In this document: in pieces, positions 35,183 through 44,204 of the stretch
Position numbering within the stretch: position 1 is the stretch's first letter
Layout: every line of letters starts with the position of its first letter
DNA from: Mycolicibacterium hodleri
GTDB lineage: Bacteria; Actinomycetota; Actinomycetes; Mycobacteriales; Mycobacteriaceae
DNA length: 64,000 bases
Direction of reading: 5' to 3'
NCBI RefSeq assembly: GCF_025822245.1
Contig: NZ_JACKTL010000070.1
Span: forward strand, 45,797 to 109,796
Made by a program: the position numbers and the translations under genes
Notes under the pieces: generated by a model
The model's input: only the letters and a program-made list of their open reading frames with translations
What the model was told of the DNA's origin: nothing
Database searches by the model: none

Positions 35183-35886
35183 CGCCGACGGCAGCCACGG
35201 CCAAGACGACGGTCCTGGTGATCGACGACGAGCCCCAAATCCTACGCGCCCTGCGCATCAACCTCTCCGTCCGGGGCTACGACGTCGTGACCGCCGCGAC
35301 CGGTGCCGCTGCCCTGCGCGCGGCCGCCGACCGGCGCCCCGACGTCGTGATCCTCGACCTCGGACTGCCGGACATGTCCGGTATCGACGTGCTGGCGGGC
35401 CTGCGAGGCTGGATGACCGCGCCCGTCATCGTCCTTTCCGCGCGTATGGACCCCACTCAGAAGGTGGAGGCGCTCGACGCCGGGGCCGACGACTACGTGA
35501 CCAAGCCGTTCAGCATGGACGAATTCCTGGCCCGGTTGCGCGCTGCGGTCCGCCGCGGCGCGGCGGCGGCCTCCGATGGCGTAGAGCCGGTCGTCCACAC
35601 CGCTGCCTTCAGCGTGGATCTGACTGCCAAGAGGGTTACCAAGCAGGGGAACAACGTGCACCTGACGCCCACCGAATGGGGCATGCTCGAGTTCTTGGTC
35701 CGAAACCCGGGCAAGCTGGTGGGCCAGGAGGAGCTCCTCAACGAGGTGTGGGGTCCGAGTCACGGCAACCAAACGCACTATCTGCGTGTCTATCTCGCCC
35801 AGCTGAGACGCAAACTCGAAGACGATCCCTCGCATCCCAAGCACCTGCTCACCGAAGCCGGAATGGGCTACCGCTTCCAACAGTGA
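35179..35886 (+). CDS. kdpE: KdpE response regulator
   Basis: 235 residues from GTG 35179, overlapping the kdpD stop. The receiver domain has Asp16-Asp17 and phospho-acceptor Asp60 in VILDLGLPDMSG. The C-terminal OmpR-type winged helix carries VHLTPTEWGMLEFLVRNPGK and TEAGMGYRFQ. It activates kdpFABC, and the candidate target is the CCGTAAAGG repeat at 27594-27613. Confidence 0.97.
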   Translation: MTPTAATAKTTVLVIDDEPQILRALRINLSVRGYDVVTAATGAAALRAAADRRPDVVILDLGLPDMSGIDVLAGLRGWMTAPVIVLSARMDPTQKVEALDAGADDYVTKPFSMDEFLARLRAAVRRGAAAASDGVEPVVHTAAFSVDLTAKRVTKQGNNVHLTPTEWGMLEFLVRNPGKLVGQEELLNEVWGPSHGNQTHYLRVYLAQLRRKLEDDPSHPKHLLTEAGMGYRFQQ

Positions 35887-35937
35887 GATTGTGTGCAGAA
35901 CCACCCATTTGGGTCCTACTCCCCCCGACTGTGCTGA

Positions 35938-36675
35938 TCAGCCGGCCACCATCAGTCCGTGCCGACGCATGCGGCGCGCGTCCCGCGTGGCCGGGCTCAC
36001 CGTCGCGATCAACGGGGCCAAGGTGACGGCGGGTCGCTCGAGTTGCCACCGCTGGCACCCCTCGCGCAGGGCATCGTCGACGGCGTGGACGATCGACTCC
36101 AGTTGCGGCGCCTGGTCGTTCAACCAGACATCGGTCGATCCGCCGCTGAGCATCATTCGCTTGATCGGCGACCCGCACGTCTTCATGAGCGCCGAACGGC
36201 ACAGCAGTCGTTCCGCTGCGGCCGCCCACTCCACCGTGCCGGCGGAGTCGTCGACGTCAGCGTGCAAGCCGATCACCTTCAATCGGCGATCGGCGATCAC
36301 CAAGGGCGACTGTTCGTCGAGGTAGATGTACTTCGTCCGCTGGGCACACTCGCCCAGTCGTGCGATCTGCGGGGGCGTACGCACGATGAACCGAAAGACC
36401 CCGAGGTTCACTGCTCTGCGAATGGGGCCAACGTCCGGGCCGCATCGAAAGACGACCTGTGTGGGACGAATGCCGCTGTACTGCAACAGGTCCAGTTCGT
36501 CGTCACCCTGCGCGGTCACCGTGACGCCATGGGTGCGCACCCATGCGGCCAGGCTGCGGTCGCTCAACGCGGCGGTGGGAACTCCGTAACCAGCGCCGGA
36601 GATGACGTGCCGCACGAGCTGAATGGAGGTGTGTATTCGGGGTGTGTCGTCCGCAGTGTCAAGCGCAAGTGTCAT
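35938..36675 (-). CDS. decarboxylase-like PLP-barrel fragment lacking the PLP lysine
   Basis: 245 residues from ATG 36675. It aligns with the N-terminal alanine-racemase-like barrel of diaminopimelate decarboxylase, ending at VTLAP, the place of the EPGR motif, so the C-terminal domain is missing. By alignment with the LysA-like protein at 37981, the PLP lysine position is Ala36, the HGN motif reads RCG and the GGG phosphate loop reads LSGGST. Catalysis by the usual chemistry is not possible. It is the more divergent of two such proteins here and is probably a pseudoenzyme or regulator. Function is unknown. Confidence 0.65.
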   Translation of the reverse strand: MTLALDTADDTPRIHTSIQLVRHVISGAGYGVPTAALSDRSLAAWVRTHGVTVTAQGDDELDLLQYSGIRPTQVVFRCGPDVGPIRRAVNLGVFRFIVRTPPQIARLGECAQRTKYIYLDEQSPLVIADRRLKVIGLHADVDDSAGTVEWAAAAERLLCRSALMKTCGSPIKRMMLSGGSTDVWLNDQAPQLESIVHAVDDALREGCQRWQLERPAVTLAPLIATVSPATRDARRMRRHGLMVAG

Positions 36676-36748
36676 GATTCAGGTCTACGCCGAATGTGGC
36701 CCGTCGTATCGAGTCCATACGTACCTCTGACGTCACCCGCACGAATCC

Positions 36749-36928
36749 TTACGGGATGTTGATCCGCCCCGGTGTGCCGGCATTCACGACCTCGACGTTC
36801 GGTCGTCCTGCGGACGGACGCCGACGTGTCCGGGCTGCTCCATCGGCACGACGGTTGAGGTAGCGGCATACCAGGAGGACGGAGGCTGGCAGGGCCATCA
36901 TCTGCAAGAGCTCGAACAGGTTTGACAT
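36749..36928 (-). CDS. small hypothetical membrane-like protein
   Basis: 59 residues from ATG 36928, preceded by GAGGA five bases upstream and lying between the two pseudo-decarboxylase genes. The first part MSNLFELLQMMALPASVLLV is hydrophobic (a possible helix, 4-22), followed by an arginine-rich stretch and an NVEVVNAGTPGRINIP tail. No family recognised. Support is its position, ribosome site and hydrophobic pattern. Confidence 0.4.
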   Translation of the reverse strand: MSNLFELLQMMALPASVLLVCRYLNRRADGAARTRRRPSAGRPNVEVVNAGTPGRINIP

Positions 36929-36965
36929 GGAGGTCCTCAGATCGGCGAAGGTTGGTTGCGGTGCG

Positions 36966-37724
36966 CTATCGCGGCGCGAGCGTCAACGCGGGGCGCGGAA
37001 AGTGGTACCGGGCGCAGGCGTCGTCGAACGCGTCGTCGAGCTCCGCAGCCAATTCACGCAGAACGCATGGCGCAGTCGTCCTGTCGGACAGGATCGCACC
37101 GCCGGACATACTGATCCGGGTGAGGATGACTCCGCGCTCGCGGCGAACGTGCGCCATCCGGGAGATCATCTCGACGGCCGTCTCGGCATACGCGGAGCGG
37201 CACGCGTCACGCCTCAGCCGGGCCTGAAAGCCGATGAGATCGATTCGGGGCCGGGCTAGTACCGCATCGACGGCGTCGTCGACGCAATCGGTGGTGACGT
37301 CGAGCATCACCCGCGGGGGTCGACCGACGCACGCCTCCAGAACGCCCACCTGTCGGCAACACGTCAGGACGAGGCGTCCGACGCCGGCGTTGACCGCACG
37401 CCGGATCGGTGCGGCGGTGATCCCGTCGTCGTGCATCACGATGCGCTGTGCCGGGATTCCTGTGGCCAGGGCGAGCACCAGTTCTTCACAGGAGCGTGCG
37501 TCGACCGAGTGTCCCCGCTTCTTCACCGCCTCGGCAACCGCCGGTAGGCGAAGTGCCTGCGCGGCAACGGTGATGCCCGTTCGCGGAAACACAGCGCGAT
37601 ACTGTCGGTAGCGGCGAAGTACGTCCTGCGCGGTGACGGGTTTCGTGGTTCGGTCCGCCAGAAAGCCACCTGCTGGTGACGCGACGTCGTCGAGTGCGGG
37701 ATGAAACAACGCGAAGATGGTCAC
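36966..37724 (-). CDS. decarboxylase-like PLP-barrel protein lacking the PLP lysine
   Basis: 252 residues from GTG 37724. Segments such as RSCEELVLALATGIPAQRIVMH and RRAVNAGVGRLVL align with the LysA-like protein at 37981 (SAGELAIALAAGTDPARIVMH). The PLP lysine is replaced by Gln56 (VAAQA for YAGKS), HGN becomes HDD, GLHCHLGS becomes GFQARLRR, and the protein ends at ALTLAPR, matching EPGR. It therefore lacks the cofactor lysine, the substrate cysteine and the second domain. It is intact as a frame and carries AGGAG upstream, so it appears to be a maintained pseudoenzyme, perhaps a partner of the LysA-like protein. It is on the opposite strand to that gene. Confidence 0.75.
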   Translation of the reverse strand: MTIFALFHPALDDVASPAGGFLADRTTKPVTAQDVLRRYRQYRAVFPRTGITVAAQALRLPAVAEAVKKRGHSVDARSCEELVLALATGIPAQRIVMHDDGITAAPIRRAVNAGVGRLVLTCCRQVGVLEACVGRPPRVMLDVTTDCVDDAVDAVLARPRIDLIGFQARLRRDACRSAYAETAVEMISRMAHVRRERGVILTRISMSGGAILSDRTTAPCVLRELAAELDDAFDDACARYHFPRPALTLAPR

Positions 37725-37980
37725 AGGACACGCTCCTGGCTGGGCCGCGTTCTGCGGCGTCAGTCAACTACTACGCCCGACCAGCGCGGCAAAACCATTC
37801 CCTGACGATCTCCATACGCACGGGTAATGAACTTTGACGAGGTGTTGACGCGCCGCACCTCGCGGTGCGCCAAACCGTCGACGGCGCGTCTCGGTGGTCG
37901 GGCGTTAGGAATCGACCTGCGGCCATATGAGGATCGTCAAGGTCGGGTCCAATGGGTTGCGTCGCAGGCATCCTCGAGCA

Positions 37981-39384
37981 ATGACACTTCTCGATCACCT
38001 GCCCCCGATGCGTCTCGCCCACCCTGATCGGGCGGTGTGGCCGTCAAGCAGTGCGGTGGATTCCGCCGGACGGCTCTGCGTCGGCGGCATACCGCTGACG
38101 TCCATCGCCGACGAATTCGGCACCCCGTCCTACGTCATCGACGAGGCCGACTTCCGCGGCCGAATCCGGCACTACCAGTCGGCATTGCGAGGATTTCGCG
38201 TGGTGTATGCCGGAAAGTCGCTCTTGACCACGACGGTGGCGCGGTGGGCGGCCGAGGAAGGCTTGGGCCTCGACGTGTGTTCGGCCGGGGAATTGGCGAT
38301 TGCGCTGGCCGCCGGGACCGACCCGGCACGGATCGTGATGCACGGCAACGCAAAGACAGTCGACGAGCTGAGCGACGCCGTGACCGCAGGGGTGGGCACG
38401 GTCGTCGTCGACTCCCTGACCGAGATCTCCCACCTCGCGGGCGTCGTGCGCCGGCCACAACGCGTGCTGTTGCGGGTGACACCCGACATCGACGTCCACG
38501 GCCACCGCGCGGTCAACACCGGGGTGGCCGACCAAAAGTTCGGTTTCACCTTGGACGACGGGGAGTTCGGCGACGCGGTCGACCGGATTTCGCAGCACCG
38601 ACTGGTGACCTTGGTGGGTCTGCACTGTCACCTGGGGTCGCAGATCGCCGACCCGACGCTCTACGGCCGAGCCATCCACCGGCTGGTGCCGGCGATGGCA
38701 GAGATCCGCGCCCGCCACGGTATGACGTTGGGCGAGCTGAACATTGGCGGCGGCCACGGGGTGCCATACCTGGCGGGTGAGCCCGAGCTCGACCTGCGGG
38801 CCCTGTCGGTGACGGTTGCCCGGGCGCTGGCCGAGGCCTGTGCGGCCGAAGACTTCCCGCGCCCGAACCTCGTGGTCGAGCCGGGCCGGGCGATCAGTGC
38901 CCGCGCCGGGGTCACCGTGTACCGCGTCCAGACGCTGAAGAGTCGGCCCGGTGGCCGGACGTTCGTCGCGGTCGACGGTGGGATGAGCGACAACCCGCGG
39001 GTGGCGCTGTACGGCGCGAATCACACTGTCGCGCTGGCAAATCGGCATTCGACCAGTCCTGTCGCGCCGGTGACGGTCGTGGGCCGCCATTGCGAGGCCG
39101 GCGACGAGTTGGCGCGCGACGTGCTGTTGCCGGCCGACCTGCGTCCGGGTGACCTCTTGGCGTTCGCCTGCACCGGGGCCTACAACCACAGCATGGCCTC
39201 GACCTACAACTCCGTAGGCCGGCCACCTGTCGTCTCCGTCGCCGATGGTCACGTGCGTGAACTCGTGCGACGCGAGACCGTGGCCGACCTGTTGTCCCGC
39301 GACCGTGGAGCACCTGACGTCGGTCGTGCACCGACACGTTCGCGGGATTACAGCGGATGCGCGGCGTTGCTCCACGGCGAATAG
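37981..39384 (+). CDS. diaminopimelate/ornithine decarboxylase-like PLP enzyme (LysA paralogue)
   Basis: 467 residues from ATG 37981; ATG 37927 gives 18 extra residues. PLP lysine is Lys79 in YAGKS. Other features are HGN, GLHCHLGSQ, GGG in NIGGGHG, EPGRAI, and the C-terminal HCEAGDEL and GAYNHSM segments that carry the substrate cysteine and tyrosine. The fold-type III barrel plus C-terminal domain is complete. It should decarboxylate an amino acid such as meso-diaminopimelate, but mycobacteria have a separate housekeeping lysA, so this copy may act on a related substrate. It neighbours two catalytically empty relatives and kdpDE. Confidence 0.85.
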   Translation: MTLLDHLPPMRLAHPDRAVWPSSSAVDSAGRLCVGGIPLTSIADEFGTPSYVIDEADFRGRIRHYQSALRGFRVVYAGKSLLTTTVARWAAEEGLGLDVCSAGELAIALAAGTDPARIVMHGNAKTVDELSDAVTAGVGTVVVDSLTEISHLAGVVRRPQRVLLRVTPDIDVHGHRAVNTGVADQKFGFTLDDGEFGDAVDRISQHRLVTLVGLHCHLGSQIADPTLYGRAIHRLVPAMAEIRARHGMTLGELNIGGGHGVPYLAGEPELDLRALSVTVARALAEACAAEDFPRPNLVVEPGRAISARAGVTVYRVQTLKSRPGGRTFVAVDGGMSDNPRVALYGANHTVALANRHSTSPVAPVTVVGRHCEAGDELARDVLLPADLRPGDLLAFACTGAYNHSMASTYNSVGRPPVVSVADGHVRELVRRETVADLLSRDRGAPDVGRAPTRSRDYSGCAALLHGE

Positions 39385-39400
39385 GTGACGCGGCGCGCAC

Positions 39401-40594
39401 TCATTCGCCGGAGGCGAAGACGTCGCGCAGGAACGGCGTCGAGTCGACCATCGATGCGAGGACGGTGCCGCTGTGGTCTTCGTCGGGGTAGACGTGCAGG
39501 GTGACGTTCTGATTGTTGGCGACGAGCTGGTGATAGAACGCCAGGGTCGACTCTGGTGGCACGTCACGGTCGAGGAGGCCTACGCCGAGGAAGATGGGGC
39601 GGTCGAAGCCGGTGGACGGCGTCCCCATGAACGCATCCAGCGCATCGGCCATACCGGGTATCGAGTTCAGCGGTGCGGTGAAGAAGGCGGCCGGCGTCAG
39701 ATCGGAGAGTTCCTCGGAAAGTGGTAGGGCGCAGACGGTTTCGGCACGGTCGGCAGCGTCGCGTCCGGCAGGACTGAGCACGCCGTCGACGCCGAGGTCG
39801 GGCCGCGCCTCGCGTAGCGCGGCAAGGATGTAGGCGGTGTAGGCGTTGGCGATCGGCCCCAACTCGGGCACCTGGAAGTCCGGGCCGGTCTGGTAGACGA
39901 GCTTGTCGATGTTGGCGGGGGTGCCGGTCGCCACCACGCCCCGGTAGTCCAGCCCGGTGCCCCGGCTGAATTCGGTGGCCCAGCGCGCGCTGCTGACGGC
40001 GGCGCCGCCGCCTTGGGACTGCCCGACGATGGCCCATCGCGGCGACAGCGGCAGTCCCATGTCGTGGGCGGCGATCACGGAGTCCACGACGCCGTGGGCG
40101 GTGGTCACGCTGTTGAGGTAGCTCATCAGGCCCGGCGTTCCCAAGCCGGCGTAGTCGCTGGCGACGACGGCGTAGCCTTCGCCCAGCCAGTGCGAGAGAT
40201 ACTCGTCGTCGCGCGGGGTACGCGGCAGCGCCGACGGGGTGCAGTCGTCGCCGAGGCCGACGGTGCCGTGCGCCCATGCGACGACCGGGAACCCGCCCTC
40301 GGGTGCCGGGCCGGGCGGCAGGAACACCGCGCCGGTGCTGACCGCGGGTTGGCCGTGCTGGTCGACCGTGGAGTACAGGACGCGGTAGGCCGGGCCGGCG
40401 CCGCTGAGTGACAGCGCGGGCTCCAAGGGCACCGACTCGATGGTTGTCCCCTGCGGAGGTATCGGGCCGGCGAACGCGCGCGCGTCGAGCCCCGACCAGG
40501 TCGGCACGTCGGCGCGAGCCGGGGCCATCGGCAGAACCGAGAACGCCACCACCAGCAGCACCGACAGCCCCGTCACACATCGCCTCGAACGCAT
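39401..40594 (-). CDS. secreted lipase (LIP family alpha/beta hydrolase)
   Basis: 397 residues from ATG 40594; a GTG at 40633 adds 13 residues before the signal. The signal peptide runs to about residue 28 (VLPMAPARA). The triad is visible: nucleophile Ser in GQSQGG, Asp in LLDRDVPP and His in PDEDHSGT. WAHGTVG is the oxyanion region. The protein belongs to the fungal and mycobacterial secretory lipase family that hydrolyses triacylglycerols or esters outside the cell. There is no close partner gene. Confidence 0.9.
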   Translation of the reverse strand: MRSRRCVTGLSVLLVVAFSVLPMAPARADVPTWSGLDARAFAGPIPPQGTTIESVPLEPALSLSGAGPAYRVLYSTVDQHGQPAVSTGAVFLPPGPAPEGGFPVVAWAHGTVGLGDDCTPSALPRTPRDDEYLSHWLGEGYAVVASDYAGLGTPGLMSYLNSVTTAHGVVDSVIAAHDMGLPLSPRWAIVGQSQGGGAAVSSARWATEFSRGTGLDYRGVVATGTPANIDKLVYQTGPDFQVPELGPIANAYTAYILAALREARPDLGVDGVLSPAGRDAADRAETVCALPLSEELSDLTPAAFFTAPLNSIPGMADALDAFMGTPSTGFDRPIFLGVGLLDRDVPPESTLAFYHQLVANNQNVTLHVYPDEDHSGTVLASMVDSTPFLRDVFASGE

Positions 40595-40713
40595 GGCCAG
40601 AGTCAACCAGACGCCCTCACGCAGGAGGGTCACGAACCCTTCACCCCGCGCAACCGCCGCCTGTTCGCTTCGATGGCGACACTACGCAGCTAAGTGTCGC
40701 CATCACTGACACC

Positions 40714-41698
40714 ATGGCGACGGTTGGCCCGCTCACCTACGAGACGTTGCGCTGGACGCCGAGTTCCGAGAGCCAGTACTCACGATCCCGCCGAGGCGGT
40801 CCCTACCAGGTGGCGATCCCCCAGTCGATCGCCGAAGCGAAACTACCCGGCGCGAAGGGAAAGACGAACGCCGAACTCGTCGTCGCCAACACCGCTGCCA
40901 TTACCGCGGCGATCGCGCCGTCGGACACCGTCGACGCCGCAGCCATTGAGGCGATGCACGCCGCCCTGATGGGAGGTCAGCAGCGCCACACCCCGGGTCA
41001 ATGGCGAACCGAGCAGGTCTGGATCGGCGGTGGCAACAGTCCACTGTCGGCACAATTCGTCCGCCCGGTCACACTCGCGTGCCCCCCGCCGTCGACGACC
41101 TGATGACCTTCGTCGCGCGCGACGACGTCCCCCTACTCGCCCAGATTGCCGTGGCCCACGCACAATTCGAGACCATCCACCCGTTCACCGACGGCAACGG
41201 TCGCACCGGCCGCGCCCTGGTGCGGGCCATGTTGCGCAACAAGGGCCTCACACGAAACGTCACGGTGCCAGTCTCCGCGGGGCTACTCGCCGACACCGAC
41301 GGATACGTCGTCGCGCTCACCGCATACCGCGAGGGGACGCCACGCCCATCGTCGAGCGGTTCGCCGAAGCGAGCGCTCGGGCGACCGCCAACGGCCGGCA
41401 ACTGGTCGCCGAACTGCGGGAGCTTCGGGCGAGCTGGACCGAGACGATCACCGCGCGCGCCGACTCGTCGGTGTGGAAGGTCGCCGACCTGCTCACCCGG
41501 CGCCCGGTCGTCAACGCCGTGCTCGTCCGCGAAGAACTGGGTATTCCGACGGACCACCCACGCCGCTATCTCGGTCGGCCGACTGAAGCCGGGATCCTGG
41601 TCGAGTTCACCGACCGGGCACGCAACCGTGCGTGGCGCGCACCCGAAGTGCTCGCCGCGCTGGATGTGTTCGCCGAGAGAGCCGGCCGGCGGGGGTGA
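40714..41698 (+). pseudogene. Fic-family AMP-transferase gene with two frameshifts
   Basis: Three consecutive frames together spell one Fic protein of about 325 residues. The first (from ATG 40714) covers TYETLRWTPSSESQYSRS to the IGGGNSPLSAQFV region. The second covers TRVPPAVDDLMTF and the active motif HPFTDGNGRTGRAL. The third runs IVERFAEAS to a stop at 41698 and includes a winged-helix tail. Joints are at 41061-41062 (CC where CCC is expected) and 41333-41336 (GGGG where five Gs are expected). Both are single-base losses in short homopolymers, so either this is a real pseudogene or a sequencing error hides an intact gene. Fic proteins add AMP to proteins; the catalytic motif itself is intact. 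Confidence 0.8.
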
Positions 41699-41783
41699 CG
41701 GTTGAAGTCCGCGACACGGTCTACTGCTCGGCGGAGACCCCGTGATCCTTCCTCAACTGCGACCGGCTAGGCACGGAGTCCTG

Positions 41784-41821
41784 GTAGGGCGACTGGGACT
41801 TGAACCCAGGACCAACGGATT
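41784..41821. repeat. left direct repeat (att-like copy of tRNA 3' end)
   Basis: 38 bp identical to 47477-47514, where they form the 3' part of the tRNA(CAU) gene. The rest of a tRNA is absent here, so this is the classic displaced att copy left by site-specific integration. The two copies bound a 5.7-kb island. Confidence 0.9.
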
Positions 41822-42045
41822 TACGATCTGCGGTCCTTGGACGGTCCGGATGGTCCGGATGGTCCTCGTTACCCATTGCTACACAACAGATTTGGACGCA
41901 ATTTCAGCACTAGCGATTCCGAGCGATTCCTGCCGAATCTTGGACATATCCGCCGAATAAGCGTCGACCGCCTGAGAGCGTCTGTCGTGCTGGCTGGCGT
42001 ATCAGGGGTTGCCGTCGAAGCCGCGAAAACTGAACATTCCCATTG
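41822..42045. other. left end of island, non-coding
   Basis: 224 bp without a convincing gene. It contains two tandem GGTCCGGAT units at 41843-41851 and 41852-41860, followed by GGTCC, near the att copy. These could be arm-type integrase sites or a short satellite. Confidence 0.35.
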
Positions 42046-43263
42046 TTAGCGATCGACTTCGACGACTCTGCCTCTTATCGCCCAACGCGGACCCACAGGC
42101 TCTGTGGCAAGCAATTCGCCGGCGACACATCGATGGTCGGCGGGGTCCCACTTGACGCCGTCGCGGTAGGGCGATACGAGGCGGGGCGAGACTCCGAGAA
42201 CGGCACGGCGTTGATCGAGCAAGTGGTTCTCGATCTCGGCTGGCTCCGCCGAAATCAGGGAAGCGACTCGTGCTGCCGCGTCAGGCAAAACCGACGTGTC
42301 AGTGTGCGCCTGGAACGCACTAATCACGCCGTCGAAGACACCCTTCACCAGGTTTCCCATAATCGGTTCGCGGCCGACCGGCGGCCTCAAGTCAATCTCG
42401 ACGGCGAACGGAGCATCCTGTGGACATGCCCGATCGGCCAAATCAATTTGCCCGCGCGACAGGGCGAGCCAGACCTGTGACAGCTTCTTCTCGCCTGCGA
42501 ACTCGCCGAGATCGATCCAGTCGAACGAGGCGAGCGTTCGGGTCGACCGCCAGTGATCGAAAGTGCCCGAGCACTGAGCAAGCGCATAGCGGTAGGAGAT
42601 TGGATAGGTGCCACCAGACCGAGCGGATGGCACCCCCTGGCCGTGTTCGAAGCGGATTCCGTTGCGCCCGGCGCCTTTGAACGAGCCGATGTTGTAGAGC
42701 ATGAGGTTCTCGACGTCGGCATTGGAAGCCTTAGCCCCGAAGAAGGTCGCGTGCAGGACCTGCTCAGATGACGGGTTGAGCTCACTGCATCGGGCCCTAA
42801 TCTCGTTTCGTAGGTCCTTCTGCCACTGCGGCCCCAGCTCGAAACGGATGTAGTCGTCAGCCCATGCCTCGACCACAGGAGTGCTCTCGGTCGGTCCGTG
42901 AATCTCGTAGCGTGCCGTCATGACCTGAGCCCTAAGCGGCGACTCGGCGGGTCTGGTTGCAGCTGACCGGGCCCCAACGCCACTGGGGCAGCATGTACCG
43001 CACGGGTCGATCGACTGTCCCACCGTCTCGACCGCCCACTGCTCGACGTCGGCTCGAAACTCGGCGCAGACCTTCACGTAAGGTCCGGTCCAACTGCTCC
43101 CCATGGGAGTGCGATTGCCGATAGTCCGGCAGCTGGCCGCGTGCAAGCGCGCTTGGCTCGTGTTGTGACTGCGCGCAATGTTGATCACGTGGCCCTGTTG
43201 ATTTGCAGCGAGCCACGCCAGGTAGCCGCTGTCGTCGTCGCGGAACTCGATGCACCCTGTCAT
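42046..43263 (-). CDS. unrecognised island protein with an N-terminal cysteine-containing domain
   Basis: 405 residues from ATG 43263; a longer frame upstream to 43485 is unlikely. The N-terminal 95 residues (FRDDDSGYLAWLAANQQGH, then LHAASCRTI and VKVCAEF, and CGTCC at 88-92) resemble a short domain found at the start of various actinobacterial defence or nuclease-related proteins. Cysteines 45, 66, 88, 91 and 92 could bind a metal. The remaining 300 residues contain VLHATFFGAKASNADVENLM and FDWIDLGEFAGEKKLSQVWL; I cannot assign a family. It is divergent from the NTase gene and is the leftmost gene of the island. A role in defence is only suggested by its neighbours. Confidence 0.7.
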   Translation of the reverse strand: MTGCIEFRDDDSGYLAWLAANQQGHVINIARSHNTSQARLHAASCRTIGNRTPMGSSWTGPYVKVCAEFRADVEQWAVETVGQSIDPCGTCCPSGVGARSAATRPAESPLRAQVMTARYEIHGPTESTPVVEAWADDYIRFELGPQWQKDLRNEIRARCSELNPSSEQVLHATFFGAKASNADVENLMLYNIGSFKGAGRNGIRFEHGQGVPSARSGGTYPISYRYALAQCSGTFDHWRSTRTLASFDWIDLGEFAGEKKLSQVWLALSRGQIDLADRACPQDAPFAVEIDLRPPVGREPIMGNLVKGVFDGVISAFQAHTDTSVLPDAAARVASLISAEPAEIENHLLDQRRAVLGVSPRLVSPYRDGVKWDPADHRCVAGELLATEPVGPRWAIRGRVVEVDR

Positions 43264-43482
43264 GGCACACATTCTGCATCTGACGACCGACAGCCGATCG
43301 TGCATGGCCCAACGGGATAGAGAAGACGACTGCCATGAGTCCGCCATGTACCCGAACAGCATGAAACGGCGCCGGAGAGGATCTCCGGGGGCCGTTCCTA
43401 CTGGTAGCGGGTCGTGCTGGCTCGCGCCTGCGACAGGGTGCGCGAGACGCGACGACCGGTTGGCGCGCGCTGACAGCCAATG

Positions 43483-43514
43483 CAACTATAGTTGCGATAC
43501 TCCAACTTTAGTTG
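43483..43514. promoter_or_regulatory. tandem palindromic operator of NTase/HEPN pair
   Basis: CAACTATAGTTG (43483-43494) and CAACTTTAGTTG (43503-43514) are two 12-bp palindromes of the form CAACTWTAGTTG with a 20-bp repeat length, 21 bp before the NTase start. The first includes a TATAGT -10-like hexamer. The pattern of two helical turns suits a dimeric winged-helix repressor, and the NTase carries such a domain. Confidence 0.75.
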
Positions 43515-43535
43515 GAACCGAGGGAGGTTTCGGCG

Positions 43536-44204
43536 ATGCAATTGAACCGGCCGTTCGCCACCGTGACGCCGACGTTGGACGGCGACGTCCTGGCCGTGCT
43601 GGCAAACAGCGACGTGGCCTTCACGATCGCCCAGATCCAGCGCATCCTCACCACCGCATCAGGCGAAGGCATCCGCAAGGTCCTCACCCGACTCACCGCC
43701 CAGGGTGTCGTCCTCCACGATCAGGTCGGAAGGACCAACACCTATCAACTCAACACCGAGCATCTCGCGGCCGAGCCAATCATTGCGTTGTCGCGGATCA
43801 CGACGACATTCTTGAACCGTCTCGAACGGCATCTAGAGGGGTGGGGCGATGCCCTGAAGTACGCGGCGGTGTTCGGATCAGCCGCGACAGGCCGGATGAC
43901 CCTGGACAGCGACATCGACCTTCTCTTGGTACGCGCCTCCGACCCCGAAGACCAAAGTGAAAACGAGGATCCGGACACGTGGGATCAACGGGTAACGGAA
44001 CTTGGACGCTTGGTCACCGCGTGGACGGGTAACGACGGCCGCGTGGTCGAGTACACCGAGAATGAGATTGGCGAGGCAGCCGCGGCCGGAGAGCCACTGC
44101 TCTCTGACGTGGCGCGAGAAGGCTTGACGGTGGCCGGTACACGGGCGTGGCTCAGCACGCAGCTCCGGCCGATTAGTAAGGGTTCGAGAGAAAGGGTTGT
44201 TTGA
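43536..44204 (+). CDS. winged-helix nucleotidyltransferase, MntA-like antitoxin candidate
   Basis: 222 residues from ATG 43536, with GGAGG eight bases upstream. The N-terminal winged helix (about 15-75, with FTIAQIQRILTTASGEGIRKV and RLTAQGVVLHDQVGRTNTY) is followed by a minimal nucleotidyltransferase domain. Its motif is GSAATGRMTLDSDID at 114-128, exactly GSx10DxD, with a third acidic residue likely in VVEYTENE. This is the signature of MntA-type antitoxins that adenylylate HEPN toxins, but this protein is longer than MntA because of the DNA-binding part. It overlaps the next gene by one base and is preceded by a tandem operator, so autoregulation is likely. Confidence 0.85.
   Translation: MQLNRPFATVTPTLDGDVLAVLANSDVAFTIAQIQRILTTASGEGIRKVLTRLTAQGVVLHDQVGRTNTYQLNTEHLAAEPIIALSRITTTFLNRLERHLEGWGDALKYAAVFGSAATGRMTLDSDIDLLLVRASDPEDQSENEDPDTWDQRVTELGRLVTAWTGNDGRVVEYTENEIGEAAAAGEPLLSDVAREGLTVAGTRAWLSTQLRPISKGSRERVV

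Noticed and set aside
41784..41860. A complete second tRNA at the left repeat
   Set aside because: Only the 3' part matches; the anticodon stem is mismatched and the acceptor and D arms are missing.
43264..43485. N-terminal extension of the island protein at 42046
   Set aside because: The extra 74 residues are rich in arginine and serine without structure, cross the divergent spacer, and lack a ribosome site; the conserved domain begins right after ATG 43263.
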